Positions 47,931 through 59,092 of a DNA stretch of 64,000 nt are shown piece after piece. Position 1 is the first letter of the stretch, and each line of letters begins with the position of its first letter. This DNA is from Luidia sarsii. Its lineage: Eukaryota; Echinodermata; Asteroidea; Paxillosida; Luidiidae. The notes under the pieces are model-generated. The model worked only from the letters and a program-made list of their open reading frames with translations, was not told where the DNA came from and did not search any database. The translations under genes were made by a program, and so were the position numbers. The stretch lies in contig OX465121.1 of assembly GCA_949987565.1 (NCBI GenBank), positions 4,842,956 through 4,906,955 on the forward strand. Reading direction: 5' to 3'.

Positions 47931-48202
47931 ACGCAAAAAAATGTATCATAGATGCTTGTATCAACTCCGGCGGGGAGCTGTATCAACTGAAATCGACAAT
48001 GGGGGGAGGGGGGGTCACGAACTTTGGAGAATGGCCCCGAACAGACGTGGAATCCGAACCATTTTTGAGATGCTGGCAGTGACGCGATCCGGGCCACGGT
48101 AGCCGAGCGACGCAGTGCCTGTATTCGCCGGTTCCCATCGATCGGTCGCATCTCATTGCGCAGCTCCAACTGCTGGGGGCCGTTATACTGGTACCCCGCC
48201 AT
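47931..48202 (-). other. Unassigned open frame with strong-looking start and donor
   Basis: On the minus strand an ATG at 48200-48202 in good context (G at -3, G at +4) opens a frame beginning MAGYQYNGPQQLELRNEM. It runs about 90 codons to ...DTFFC, where GTGAGT follows at once (47930 downward). Composition is not low complexity. I recognise no family. A phase-0 donor would not keep the frame of the known phase-2 last exon, so it is not a simple alternative first exon of the RBM24-like protein. It could be a nested gene's first exon, a transposon fragment or chance. Confidence 0.2.
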
Positions 48203-48610
48203 TGCTTCTGACCGCCTGACGAAGTATAATAGTTACAACGCCACGAGAGCCTGTGCGCTTTGTACAACCGGTTTAGCATTGAATTGAAACGCCACAGACC
48301 TGTAATCATGATTTTATGGCGTGGAGGAGAATGCTCTTCAACAAGGTCCCCTGAGACCTTAGTTCGACACTAGTTTGACACTAGTTCATCACTCACACTA
48401 TGGACAAACAGCTGTCCTTACACTAACGTACACAGCTTGAGACAGGCATTAATTTACGGGTTGTCACAACTTTTCTTTTCTTCAAAAGATCCGTTTTGGG
48501 GGGGTAATTCAATGGGGCGTCTGATCCGAAACTCATCGTAGGTAACTTACGGCAAATCGCAAGACAAATTAAACATACAACGGCTTAACCTCTCAAGGGT
48601 TTAAATTCAC

Positions 48611-48740
48611 CAGGGATGTCTGTCACTCTCAAGCATTGGTAACCTTTCACACCGCGGCAAATCCGGTAAGATTTCTCATGCATGAGACATTTTCTCAAGC
48701 CTTGCGATTTTTTTTTTTCAGCGTCGTCTGAAGAAAAGAA
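48611..48740 (+). repeat. Dispersed repeat pair, copy 2
   Basis: This is the partner of 28265-28372, with the same order of gcattggtaacctttcacac, cattttctcaagccttgcg and cagcgtcgtctgaa. A ~20-nt segment (including ccggtaagatttctcatg) is present here and absent from copy 1. Confidence 0.75.
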
Positions 48741-51528
48741 GAAGCATTTGCGATGGATTATCCACCTCCATGGATTATCCATCGTAAAGTTACAATTTTT
48801 TTTTTTGGTAAAATCCACAAACTGTACACATGGAGGCCGGTTGATTATTCGGATCGCAAAAATGCAATTAGAAACACCACCCCCACCCAGAAAAAAAAAT
48901 GAGTAGGGGAGCGATAACGGAATTAGCTGAGGCACGCCGAGTCCACCCCAAAAATAATAGGCTCCGGGAGGTATGGGAGAACCTTGAGGTTGACGAGGGC
49001 TGCGCAATCGTAGAGAGCTTCTTGTTTGACGCGTGGGTCTCGTCAAGCCGAACCAGTTGGCCACGTGCTGCGCAGCAGAGGTGCGCTACTAGCGCGCGCA
49101 CTCACAACTGTTGGCTATACTATAGGTTCCTTTTTGGCGTGGGAGCGGACAGCGGTATTTATTATAAGCAGCATGCAAGGGGGGGCTTTTTTATACCTGG
49201 GAGTCGGGCAACTCTCGTGTTTCTTCCCGGTGTAGAACGAGGGCCCCCGTTGCACGGCGACCTTTTAAGGGCTACGTCCATCTCTCCGTTAATGTATCTA
49301 CATTACTGCAGTTCGGCAAGTTTCGTATCTGGCAATCGCCGCCATCTTTGGTGCAACATTATTGCATCATGATTGCTTTACTCATTTCACTGTACGTGTA
49401 ACAGCTCACCTTGTCACCCTGATGGCAAGAATATCAATATTTGGCCTTGAGTTGACTCACCCAAGGGACGAACGCATCAATTTGATAATTAGGTATTTTA
49501 TTTGTCTGATATGAGCTGCCGTGGACCAGTGGGTTAGCCTAGCCCATCGAGGTGCAATGTTCCTTCGGTGGGCTTAAAAAAAACCTTAGCCCAAAACAAG
49601 GTTATAAAGCCACTCAAGGTAAAGGGCTAACATACACAATGGCTAAGGAATAAAGGAGATAGAGTGAGACTCAGGAAGGCTGAAAACAGGAATCGACATT
49701 CCTCTTGAAAAAGGGCAAGATCGTAGGCTGGGGGGAAAACAAGAACAAGGGAAGTCCAGAGAGAGGCTGAACGAGGGAAGAAGCTGTTCCGATACCAGTT
49801 CTTTGTTCTACAACTTAGGCTATTGTTCACTAACGCGTAATAAGAAGCGCATACAAAAACACCCCCCTCATAAATGAACAAACCCCAAATGCCATGAGTC
49901 TGAATTACAATCTCTGCCCGCCCCCCTCCTCAAAAATCGTGGCACCCTGTGTTACCCCATGGATTGCTCGAGCCATACCACGCCACAGTGCGTGTCCAGA
50001 ATCCGACCCTAGCTTACAAGTTTCAACAGCGATTCATTTTTAGAACGTCCAGAGTACAAAAGGGATACAAATTACAATACACTATTTTTTTGGTGTGTTT
50101 GCCTCTGATCTGAGTGAAGGCCGTTTGTTTATCATGCCTGCTTGATAACCGAGTCATTAACTTGATAAATGTCCACATTGTTTGTCGAAGTACACATTCC
50201 CAAATATAATTCATCATTTTTAACATTCTGCCGTGCACTGAGTGATACGTCCAGGTCCATTGATGGCACGAAGCAACGCAGCCCTTCGCCAAACGAGTTA
50301 TTATTATTATTACGTAGGCTCTTTCTCAAGGCGGTCGATAACCAAGAAGCGGATTCAAACGAGGCACCTTCGCATCAGTACAGTGCGTGCTTTTTAAGGC
50401 CTAACACGACAATGGGAAGATCGTAGAACATCGATGTCCACAGATTTCCTTCTAATTTACACAGTTTACACAGTTTTTTTTTTGCTTTTTTTCTACTTTC
50501 TCAGATTACCATTTGAGCTAAAACCTTCGAAGGATTTCTGTTTGGAAATGTTTAAAGGTTTAGCACACAAACTGTGGCAATCTTTTGACTTTGACCAATG
50601 TTGTACAAGGCCTTTGAGAGAACAAAACCCAAGAGCGGTCACGAGCAACACCTCCAGTAGGACTTGGGTCAGTTTGCCCCTGAACCTACCCCTATCCCTA
50701 CCCCTACCCCTACAAGCCCCCCTCCTAAATCAAGGAGCAGGAAGGGTGAGGATTGATAAACGATAAAATGAGAGCGACCCCTACAATGTCACCCAGGAAT
50801 AATTCTGTGAATTCCGAGGAAGGGACGGTATTTCAATCCGGGGGTTTGGGGAGAGGAGGGAGGTTGGGGTTGTGTTGGCATCGACCCACGCAAATCGCCA
50901 ATGACAACACGACAGAAGTACAGTCAGTTGTGACAATTAAGTCGTTTCAGAACCGAAAATACAGCGACCAGTCTGAGAGACCCACGGGGTATAGAGTTGT
51001 CGGCAAGCGAGGGACAGGACGGGTGAGGATTTATTGCGTTTGGAAACATCAAAACGCCATCAAAACATGGCGGAACATGATGGTTAGCCTAACCCCTTCG
51101 CCGCCCGCAGACACACGGGCTAATGTATATTTGGAGAAGAGGCCTGGGTATGGTAACATCATCATGTATCTCCTCCCCCCTCCCCCTCTCCCCACCCCTC
51201 TCCTTTCCATCATCTTCCTCGCAAGACGCGTGTATGTTGCAGCATGGATGAATACCTTCTTATTCCTCCATGATTGCAGTCACTCTGCGGAGATGGCACC
51301 ATTTGCCATCCGTGTCAAAGGTCGGGGGTCGAATTCCTAGCGCGCAGCAATCTCTCTGTAAGCCTATTCCGAGGGACGGCCCCCATAATATACTAGCATC
51401 TTTATCATTAGTTAGACCTATAGTACGCACACGCTTCGTATAGAAAGTCGTGTGGCACGAGCATCCATTGCACTGAAACGCTGCCAGAATTGACCGCCCC
51501 AAAAAACCGTCGGGCCGTCAACTCTACT
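48741..51528. other. Intronic DNA, no gene recognised
   Basis: Ordinary composition. The longest non-repetitive frames, 48899-49372 (157 codons, plus) and 50753-51340 (195 codons, plus), show no recognisable domain and no convincing codon bias. A short (CCCCTA)n patch lies at 50690-50714. Confidence 0.45.
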
Positions 51529-51671
51529 ATCTGCATCCCACTCCCTTCCCTTTTTGTCCTTCATCTGTCATGTGTGTCAGGGCTTTCCTTCCCCTGACTG
51601 TCTGTGTATGTCCTTGTCACTACAGAGAAAAGTCCTGCTATACGAGGATCGAAACGTCAGGCCCTCTAACT
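51529..51671 (+). repeat. GAAACGTC-family element, long copy 2
   Basis: Collinear with 19715-19857: ctgcatcccactcccttccc, tcatgtgtgtcagggctttc, ctgactgtctgtgtatgtcc, then the ggatcgaaacgtcaggcc core. A few inserted bases (tacgagg) lie before the core. The strong similarity suggests fairly recent dispersal compared with the other copies. Confidence 0.87.
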
Positions 51672-52009
51672 TTTGGGTTTTACTGTCTGAGTTCGGCATG
51701 CTCGTACAAGATGTCGTCATAACGACGGTTGCATCTTGTGGAGAGGCAACAGAAACTCACACTCTCTTCACTCAGTGGCTAGCTTCAATCATGGAGCAAT
51801 AACCATAAGCTCCATGCTTTGATACACGCTTTAGGGGAAACAAAATACTGCGGTCCGTACGACTGTGGTTGTGCCTGAGTGGTTCCAACTATCCGTTTTA
51901 ATAAAATCCATATTCAAATCAACCAAACAGAGGAAAAACTGACTGGGAACTTTTGAACAAATTGAAAAGTAGAATAGTTGATTACAAACTGTATTAGGAA
52001 AGGCCACCA
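51672..52009. other. Intronic DNA, nothing recognised
   Basis: Ordinary sequence between two dispersed repeats. Confidence 0.5.
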
Positions 52010-52185
52010 TCTAAGGACTGGATAGCTCAGATGGTAAGAGCACTGGTACGTTAATCCAGAGGTCTCGGGTTCAATCCTGGTCCAATCAAACAAATTCTAT
52101 ACCAAATTTTTCAATATCCAAATTTGGGTTGCTTTGGAGTTTGCAGCGGGTATTTCCTACGGATTATTTCAGTGTTGGTTTTTTT
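52002..52185 (+). repeat. tRNA-Lys-like SINE, copy 1
   Basis: The A box tagctcagatgg is at 52023-52034 and the B-box-like ggttcaatcc at 52068-52077, spaced as in a tRNA. The 5' half (ggatagctcag, gagca) and T-arm resemble tRNA-Lys. The acceptor pairing GGACTGG with ...TGGTCC is partly kept, but the anticodon stem is broken and no functional tRNA is predicted. The upstream aggccaccatctaa is shared with 54.9 kb, so the element starts before the tRNA-like head. The downstream part to about 52185 retains ttatttcagtg, then diverges. Confidence 0.75.
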
Positions 52186-52943
52186 TGGCTGTCCACTCGT
52201 TTTTACGTTTTTACCGAGGAGAGACGTAGACTAAAATAATAACCCCGGCTAGCGATAGCCACGTGCCAGCCCCAATGGCCATATATGGTTAGAAATGGAG
52301 ATCTCAGTGGGGGTTGAAGTACAGCGTGCAACACGAGTACACGAAGTGCGTGTGCGTTTGTATGTGTGTGTGTTGAAGTACAGTAATAGGCTCATGTTTG
52401 TGCGTGAGTCGTGCGCTATGCGCTGCGTGCGTTGAGAACTTGAGATGGTAGTGGAGATTTTGGTAGTGCGGGAGATGAGGGGGAGGGAAGATGGAGACGG
52501 GGTTGGTAGATATGGGGTCCCCAACTCCCACCAGGCTACCTGGCTCTTCCCTCTTTCCCTCCCCTCTCCCCACCCCCCAATCGGGGGCAGAAACCGGCAT
52601 AATTCTGGCGTGCGTCTGGCCGATCACTTTGGAGATTGTGAAATTGCAAGAGGATGGGAAAACAGAGGAAGAGAAAGAAGCCCACCATGTCGCCACGTGG
52701 ACTGACATTATAATGACGAGCTCCCGCAGCGAGAGGAAAGCGATACTAGTTACTGCCATACCAGAGGAGATGACGGAGAACAGAGAGTTCGACGAAGGAC
52801 ATTATAATAAACGATACCGGTCATGTTGTACACCAACAAAAAATAAATCCAGAGTTTGTAAAACAGTACACACCATGAGAATACTCTGAAATTTCCGATA
52901 GTCCGATTGGTTTTGCTCGGTTTATCTATATCAGAATTTTTAG

Positions 52944-53035
52944 GGCCTGACGTTTCGATCCTAGCAGGACCGTTCTCAAAGGCAAAGGGTTTCTCAAAAA
53001 GGCACTGCTAGGATACCAACGTCATGCCCTCCTAA
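52944..53035. repeat. Inverted pair of GAAACGTC cores
   Basis: A minus-strand core at 52944-52985 (gcctgacgtttcgatcctag on the plus strand) is followed directly by a plus-strand, mutated core at 52985-53030 (actgctaggataccaacgtc). The two arms form an imperfect ~40-bp hairpin. They are either head-to-head insertions or an inverted duplication. Confidence 0.75.
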
Positions 53036-53271
53036 TTTTAATATTCGCCTTTGGTTCATTTTAAAGTCAGTTAGCAGTTTGCCACATTTGTTGCATCTTA
53101 CTTACTTTATTCATTTCGTGGGCAAACTGCAACATCATAAAACGTAGGGCCTATACTCAGAGCTGGTAGTTTTACTAGTGATGCAAGTCGCCAGAATAGG
53201 GGTTGGTCAAGTTCAAATACGTGGACAGGCCAGATCTATCAAATTACAGTCATTGATGACACGTTCGTGAG

Positions 53272-53312
53272 TCTCTCTGTCTGCCTGTCTGTCTGTCTGT
53301 CTGTCTGTCTGC

Positions 53313-53352
<40 letters not shown>
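53272..53352. repeat. (GTCT)n microsatellite
   Basis: About 19 units of tctg/gtct with a few tgcc or tttg variants. A second short run (tctgtctgtctgtc) lies at 53741-53760. Confidence 0.93.
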
Positions 53353-53353
<1 letters not shown>

Positions 53354-54035
53354 CGCTCGTCTGGGCAGACCACCGAGACATGAGTCAAGTAGAGGACGCG
53401 GCTATAGTTTCATTTCGTCTCAATCGACGACCCCCCCCCCTTCCCAAACAAAAACCGACTCTCAGGTCTTCATAGCGAGGTCGTCCGTTTCTGACCATGC
53501 CCGAATAATGAGAAGCCCGAATAGAGTGCCCCACAAAGCGGGCTGGTAGCTGAGACTACGCCGACTTGGGGACGCACTCCACAAACAGGCACACACACGC
53601 GATGATATCCAGAGTTGTACCATGGTTGTACCAAGACACAAACATCGCCCCGTACATAATATAAACTATGACCGAACCCACGCCACTCACTATGGGATAA
53701 CTGGCCAGGGAGCTATGTTCTTCCCGGAGTTTGTTTGTTTATCTGTCTGTCTGTCTGTCAGCAATATAACTCGAAAACTAATAAATGTATCGTTCTGATT
53801 TTTTTACAGTACGTCGGTATTCTCACTGGCTCGAGGTAAATCGTTTTTGGTGACGATCCGGATCAAATCCTGGATTCTGGATCACTTTGAGTTTTTTTAT
53901 TAGCGGTGTCTGGCTGAGGTCTGCGATATTCCGTTTTATTCATCTAAAATGTACAGGGTACGCAGCCACACTAGAGTAGCAGACAAAACCACCATTTGCA
54001 ATGATTTAAGAGTACTTAATACATATTGGTTACCA
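53353..54035. other. Intronic DNA, nothing recognised
   Basis: Ordinary composition. The segment 53730-53900 (ctgtcagcaatataactcga...) looks like generic unique sequence. No gene. Confidence 0.5.
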
Positions 54036-54037
54036 GG

Positions 54038-54130
54038 AATGTAAAATGCCTTTGAGAATGTAAAATGCCTTTGAGAAAGGTCCTGCTAGGATCGAAACGT
54101 CAGGCCCACTAAATTTTAAGGAATGTAAAA
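54038..54130 (+). repeat. GAAACGTC-family copy with duplicated lead
   Basis: gaatgtaaaatgcctttgag occurs twice in tandem before gaaaggtcctgctaggatcg and aaacgtcaggcc. A further aaggaatgtaaaatg follows the core, so the core is flanked by direct repeats of aatgtaaaatg, like a duplicated insertion site. Confidence 0.8.
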
Positions 54131-54635
54131 TGATAAGAGTAGGGCCTATAGACAATACTTTATAATCAGGAGAAATGAACTGCAATTCTTTAATTATTAA
54201 GTTGCAAAGTTAAGTTGATATACAGTTGCTTCCCCGATCGAGTCGTCAATGTGTGACTCGCTACTAAACGAGCCACTGCGAATGTTGGTATAGACGGTTC
54301 CATTTTTGCTGTTGTTGTTGGTGAGGGAATCTGTGTCCGAAGAAAGGGAAGCTACGATCCCTGACCGAATACCGGTACCCCGGCCCGCTGTCACGGTCAA
54401 TGAGGGGAGATCGGAGATGTCTTGCAGTGTCTGCATATCCGCTCGGTCGGTCGCCCGCTCGGTCGCTCGGTCTGCAAGGAGTGGGCATACTAAATGCGCG
54501 CAGCATTCTACACGAAATATGTACGCCAGATCACCCCCTCCTCTCCCTCCTTCTCTTTTCCTTCAAGATTCAGGAGCCCCGCGACCAGCTCACTAGAGGC
54601 CGACACGGCAGGGTTTTAAAGGGTCCCTGTAATTA
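54131..54635. other. Intronic DNA, nothing recognised
   Basis: Ordinary composition with a cggtcggtcg cluster near 54440-54475. Open frames (96 codons plus, 80 minus) are overlapping and lack domains. Confidence 0.45.
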
Positions 54636-54912
54636 GACATTTGTATCATCTAAAGCCCCTACACAACATTGTTAAGATCGAAAAACAGAAATGTTCACAT
54701 ATTTACATGAAACTTATACAGTTTGAAGATGGTTATGGTAGAAACCTCGCACTGAATTTGCTTCAACAATTCATTTGAATTTTCAGAAAACAAAATGGCA
54801 AAGAAAACTTTGAACGGACCGGGACTTGAACCCGAGTCCTCTGGTTTTTGCGTACCGGTGTTCTTAACCATCTGAGCTATCCAGACCTTTAACTTAGATG
54901 GCGGCCTTCCCC
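54636..54912 (-). repeat. tRNA-Lys-like SINE, near full-length
   Basis: On the minus strand the order is aaggccgccatctaa, then an A box TAGCTCAGATGG (54868-54879), a B box GGTTCAAGTCC (54822-54832), a ~90-bp linker, then the tail cagtgcgaggtttctaccat, atcttcaaactgt-like sequence, gtttcatgtaaatatgtgaa and the end acaatgttgtgtaggggctt. The tail (about 54640-54770) is shared with the larger repeats at 13.2, 16.8 and 17.5 kb. The tRNA-like head shows broken anticodon pairing, so it is a retroposon head and not a tRNA gene. Confidence 0.85.
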
Positions 54913-55560
54913 AAATGATCAACTGTCTCGTCGGGGTTCGGGGAAATATTAATGGGAAGAGTAATCACTCTTGGTATCTGAAGGACCGCACTGAACACAA
55001 TGGAACCGCTAAAGTCGTCAGCGTGAATGAGGAATGATGTCGTTGTAATTAATGTATACGCGCACATTGGCAGCGGTGTCGACCCGTATCTGGGCTAGTG
55101 ACATCGAAGTAGGCTACCGGGCTACGGTCTGTAGGGTTAACCGGGACAACCCCTGAAAATTGAAGGGGAGCAGAAACGGGAGTAGAGACTGGGAGCATTC
55201 TTGAGCGCGCTGCCGTAGGGCCCCCAATGCATTACTGCGTGTTATCCAGCGTATCGGCTCCTCTCTCCTCTATGAGCTGAAGAGGCGATTGGGTTGCGAG
55301 CAAATGGAGATTTATCGCAGGGGGGAGGGGGTCGCGTTACGGTGGCCCAGATAGGACACACGGGTTCTTCCCCCTCCAGCCCGCCCTCTCCCTCGAATAC
55401 TGCATGCAACACCCGACGTAGGTATCATTTTCACGGCTACAGAGCAGCAGGAATCGGAGAGCACTGATCGTGACACCGGACTGACATTTCGGTTGCGAGC
55501 AGAAACGGGATGGACCGGAGTTCGCCGCCCTCGGTTAAAGAGGCGAAATTAATCCAATTT
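54913..55560. other. Intronic DNA, nothing recognised
   Basis: Ordinary composition. No exon or repeat was identified. Confidence 0.5.
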
Positions 55561-55564
55561 ATCG

Positions 55565-55953
55565 AGGACGAGAGAAAAAAAGAGATAGAGAGAGGTGGAG
55601 AGAGCGACAGAGGTGGAGAGAGAGAAAGCCTGAGAGAGGGAGAGGTGGAGAGAGAGGAGGAGGGGAGAGAGAGGGAGACAGACAGACAGGGAGATAGACA
55701 CAGGGGAGGGAGGGATTGAGAGAGAGAAAGGGAGAGATGGAGAGAGAGAGAGGAGGGGGAGAGAGGAGAAAGAGAGACAGAGAGACAGAGAGACAGACAG
55801 GCAGACAGGTAGGTAGAGAGAGACAAGGGAGGGAGGGATAGAGAGAGACGGACAGACAGACAGACAGACAGGGAGAGAGAGACAGGGAAGAGAGGGAGGG
55901 AGAGAGCGAGAGAGGGAGATAGAGAGAGAGATAGAGAGAGAGATAGAGAGAGG

Positions 55954-55996
<43 letters not shown>

Positions 55997-56095
55997 TAGA
56001 GAGAGAGGGAAGAGGGAGGGAGACAGAGAGAGAGAGAGAGAGAGAGGGAAGAGGGAGATAGAGAGAGAGAGAGAGAGTTAGAGAGAGAGGGAGAT

Positions 56096-56126
<31 letters not shown>

Positions 56127-56202
56127 GAGAGGGAAGAGGGAGGGAGACAGAGAGTGAGGGGAGAGAGAGAGAGAGGGAAGAGGGAGGGAGATAGAGAGGG
56201 AG

Positions 56203-56244
<42 letters not shown>

Positions 56245-56272
56245 AGAGGGAGGGAGACAGAGAGGGAGGTAT
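55565..56272. repeat. GA-rich tract, ~700 bp
   Basis: The longest GA tract in the window. Pure (GA)n stretches alternate with gggaagagggagggagacag blocks that recur at least five times (about 56008-56265), so the tract also has a higher-order unit. Frames over it are artefacts. Confidence 0.92.
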
Positions 56273-56557
56273 ATAGATTAACGCCTGATATCGGCGGCGC
56301 GGTCCAAGTTTATTTTTTACAGGGTCCCCGACAGACAGTTGGTGCAAGGATAACACGACGCATTGCAATGTCAGTGTGCTAGGAGTCTGCCTTCCAAGGG
56401 GGTACGCTGTGGGGACACTTCTCACCAATTTCGGTAAAAAAGAAGAAGAAGAGGAAGAGGAGGAAATGTTAGCGAGGTAGCGGTGTTAACACATGTCGTT
56501 CGGAACCAGACAGGTTCCGTCTGTCTGGCGGTGGGTGCCAATCTACTCCACGAACCC

Positions 56558-56695
56558 CCTCCCCTCCCTCCCTGCCAGCCACCCCCTCCCCTCCCTCCCT
56601 GCCAGCCACCCCCTCCCCTCCCTCCCTGCCAGCCACCCCCTCCCCTCCCTCCCTGCCAGCCACCCCCTCCCCTCCCTCCCTGCCAGCCACCCCCG
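56558..56695. repeat. 27-bp C-rich minisatellite, 5 copies
   Basis: Five nearly identical tandem units of cccctcccctccctccctgc plus cagccac. The period is divisible by three, so frames on both strands stay open. The plus strand is C-rich and the minus (pre-mRNA) strand G-rich, so the pre-mRNA here could form G-quadruplexes. Confidence 0.95.
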
Positions 56696-56869
56696 CACCG
56701 ACGACCCGGCAACAACACCTGAAGTCGATGAACCCTCCAAAGATGAAAAGCATTTCCGTCACCTCCTATCCCACGTGGCGCCAAATATCTGTGCACAATT
56801 CGGGTGAGACGATTGCGACGCTACTGTTGCCCTTGTCTAGTCACGCGTCATGCTCAACTGTCTTCCTCA

Positions 56870-57255
56870 CTCTCCCATCCACTCCCTCTCTTCCCCTCCC
56901 CCTCTCTCCCTTTCTTTCTCACTCTCTATCACTCCCCCCTCACTCTATCCCTACTCTGTCTCTCTTCCCCTCTCTCTCCCCCCCTCCCTCCTTCCCCCTC
57001 TCTCTCTCCCACCTATCTCTCTCCCTCTCCCTCTCTCTCACTATCTCTCTTCCCCCTCCCCTCTCTCTGTCGCCCTCTCTCTCACTATCTCTCTTCCCTC
57101 TCCCCTCTCTCTGTCTCCCACTCTCTCCCTCCCCCTCTCCCTCCCCCTCTCTCTCTACCAACTCTCCCTGCCCCTCTCCCCCTCCTCTCTCCTCCACTCT
57201 CTCTCTTCCTCCCTCCCTCCTCTCTCCCCCTCTCTCCTCTCTCCCCGTCCTTCCC
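56870..57255. repeat. CT-rich tract
   Basis: Impure (CT)n/(CCCCT)n with an internally repeated ctctctcactatctctcttc block (near 57031 and 57076). Frames over it are artefacts. Confidence 0.88.
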
Positions 57256-57975
57256 TGAGCCACTATAGTACTACTCACACACCACTTTCTTTGGCAACTC
57301 CCGATTAAACAAGTTTGCAACTTACTAAACCATTTCTCGAGCCTCGAAGATAAATGCACAGAGCAAGGAGCAAGATCAATAACTATCGATTTACCCCGGT
57401 ATCAAGATTACGAATTGCGAATGTTGAAAAACATCGTGATACAACGGGAGAACGTCAGTCCATATGAGCGTGACTTTAGGAATAATGGTATGCTTTTCTT
57501 CCACCCGTTGGCTTCTGAGACAAGAGGATCACCGGTTTTTATTTATTTATTCATTCTGTTGATTTTTTTTATTTTCCTGCCATTCAACCGGCCGACCCCG
57601 GTATAATCGGCTTAGTCGGTCGGTGCGGTTTCAGTCCGTGCACGGCAGGGTTACAAGACCGATGGCGGAGGCTGGATCCTTCCCCCTTGTACCGAGGGGG
57701 AGACAATGGGTCCCCATTGTTATTGTGGAGGGGTGGGGGGATCGACACCCGTACTGACACAGATCACCAATACAGCCTTCGTCCTTCGCTGCCCCCAAAC
57801 AAAAACCACATTTTCCGAGCCCCCGGGAAAAGCGCCGGCCAGCCAATCCATGAAAAATTAATGACGAATATTATGCATGAGATCGGGCACTGTCGAGTAA
57901 ACTGAGGTGGTTCGATCCTTCAGGTTTTTTTTTTTTAATCTGAGGGTGGGGGTTGTCAGACAGATCATTCAAAAG
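57256..57975. other. Intronic DNA, nothing recognised
   Basis: Ordinary composition with a T-rich patch near 57535-57580. No gene. Confidence 0.5.
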
Positions 57976-57979
57976 CTCA

Positions 57980-58050
57980 TTCAGTGGGGGAGGGAAAACC
58001 CTCATTGAATTACATTCTCCTCGGCGCAAACATCATGTTATATCTATGAT
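57980..58050 (+). repeat. tRNA-Ser-like SINE tail fragment
   Basis: Contains aaccctcattgaattacatt and ctcctcggcgcaaacatcat. This matches the body/tail found at 17271-17315 and 58213-58255. No tRNA-like head is attached. Confidence 0.75.
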
Positions 58051-58097
58051 GCAACGCGGTACCCCGCCGCTTTGCATTAGTTTGAATCCGCCACACG

Positions 58098-58265
58098 ACC
58101 TCGACCAGCTCACAATGGTCACGTCTGCACTAGAAAGCAGGAGTCGCGGGTTCGAATCCCGTCCTCCCGAGCTGCCTCGGGCCAAAGCACTGGACACTAT
58201 TACGTCGAGCAGGGCAAACCCTCATTGGATGACTTTCTCCTCAACACAAACCCCGTCTTATATCC
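58098..58265 (+). repeat. tRNA-Ser-like SINE
   Basis: cacgtctgcactagaaagca, then GGTTCGAATCC (58149-58159), then the body gggccaaagcactggacact, cgtcgagcagggcaaaccct and cattggatgactttctcctc. The head has the Ser-type anticodon loop and a good B box, but the A box (atggtcacg) is degraded. It is the best copy for the body-to-tail order. A separate tail fragment lies only 50 bp upstream. Confidence 0.78.
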
Positions 58266-58349
58266 AAGATCAAAAGGTTCGGAAGTTAGTTCTAAAAAAA
58301 AAAGTTAAACGGGAGGTCATTTTCATAGTTGAATGCGACGAGCAGACTC

Positions 58350-58612
58350 CCCTCTCTCCCCTCCCCTCTCTCCCCTCCCCTCTCTCCCCTTCTCTCTCCC
58401 TCTCTTCATCTCGCCATCTCTCTCCTCCCCCTCTCTCTCCCCTCTCTCTCTTTCTCTCTTTCCCTCTCTCTCCATCTCCCCATCTCTCTTCTCTATCAGT
58501 CTCTATCTCTCTCTCTCTCTCCATCTCCCCATCTCTATCTCTCTCTCTCTTTCTCTCTCCCTCTCTCTCCATCTCCCCATCTCTCTTCTCTATCTCTCTA
58601 TCTCTCTCTTCA
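58350..58612. repeat. CT-rich tract
   Basis: Impure (CT)n containing repeated ctccatctccccatctctct blocks (near 58470, 58520 and 58568). It begins within 85 bp of the SINE end. Frames over it are artefacts. Confidence 0.88.
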
Positions 58613-59092
58613 GCACGTCTGCATATGGTGATTCTACGCCTACCACACCTTCCATAGCATTCCCTCAGAAAGGCTGTCAAACATTATTGAACATGCAAAC
58701 TGCAGTGCGTATAATATGGATATCGAATACCGATGCAACGGATTGGATAGCAGAGAGAGTGAGACACCAACATTTTGAGAGAGAAACTTCAAACACATCA
58801 CACTCGATGCACTGACAGAGCTTGGAGCAGGCATGCCGTCTTGCAACGAACCGAATAAGGAGTACATTGTCGAAACCAATAGATACGAGGGTGTGACGAG
58901 AAGATAATAGTGAAAATCCTGGGACCAATCTTGTAAGTCAGTGGGCCCAATATCGACGACCCTGCTCTGATCTTTGTCAAAGGCAGTGTGCCAAGGACTT
59001 GAATAAACGCCATTATTAAGCAGGTAATGTGGTAAGTGGTCATTTCACTGACGACGAAGAGATGATGGGATGGGAGAAATAATAGTGAAGAG
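58613..59092. other. Intronic DNA, nothing recognised
   Basis: Ordinary composition between CT and GA tracts. No exon was identified. Confidence 0.5.

Noticed and set aside
48899..49372. 157-codon plus-strand open frame
   Set aside because: No recognisable domain, overlapping frame on the other strand, and no splice or promoter evidence. Left unassigned.
52015..52085. Functional tRNA gene
   Set aside because: A and B boxes are present, but the anticodon stem and T-stem do not pair properly. The related copy at 54.8 kb shows it is a SINE head.
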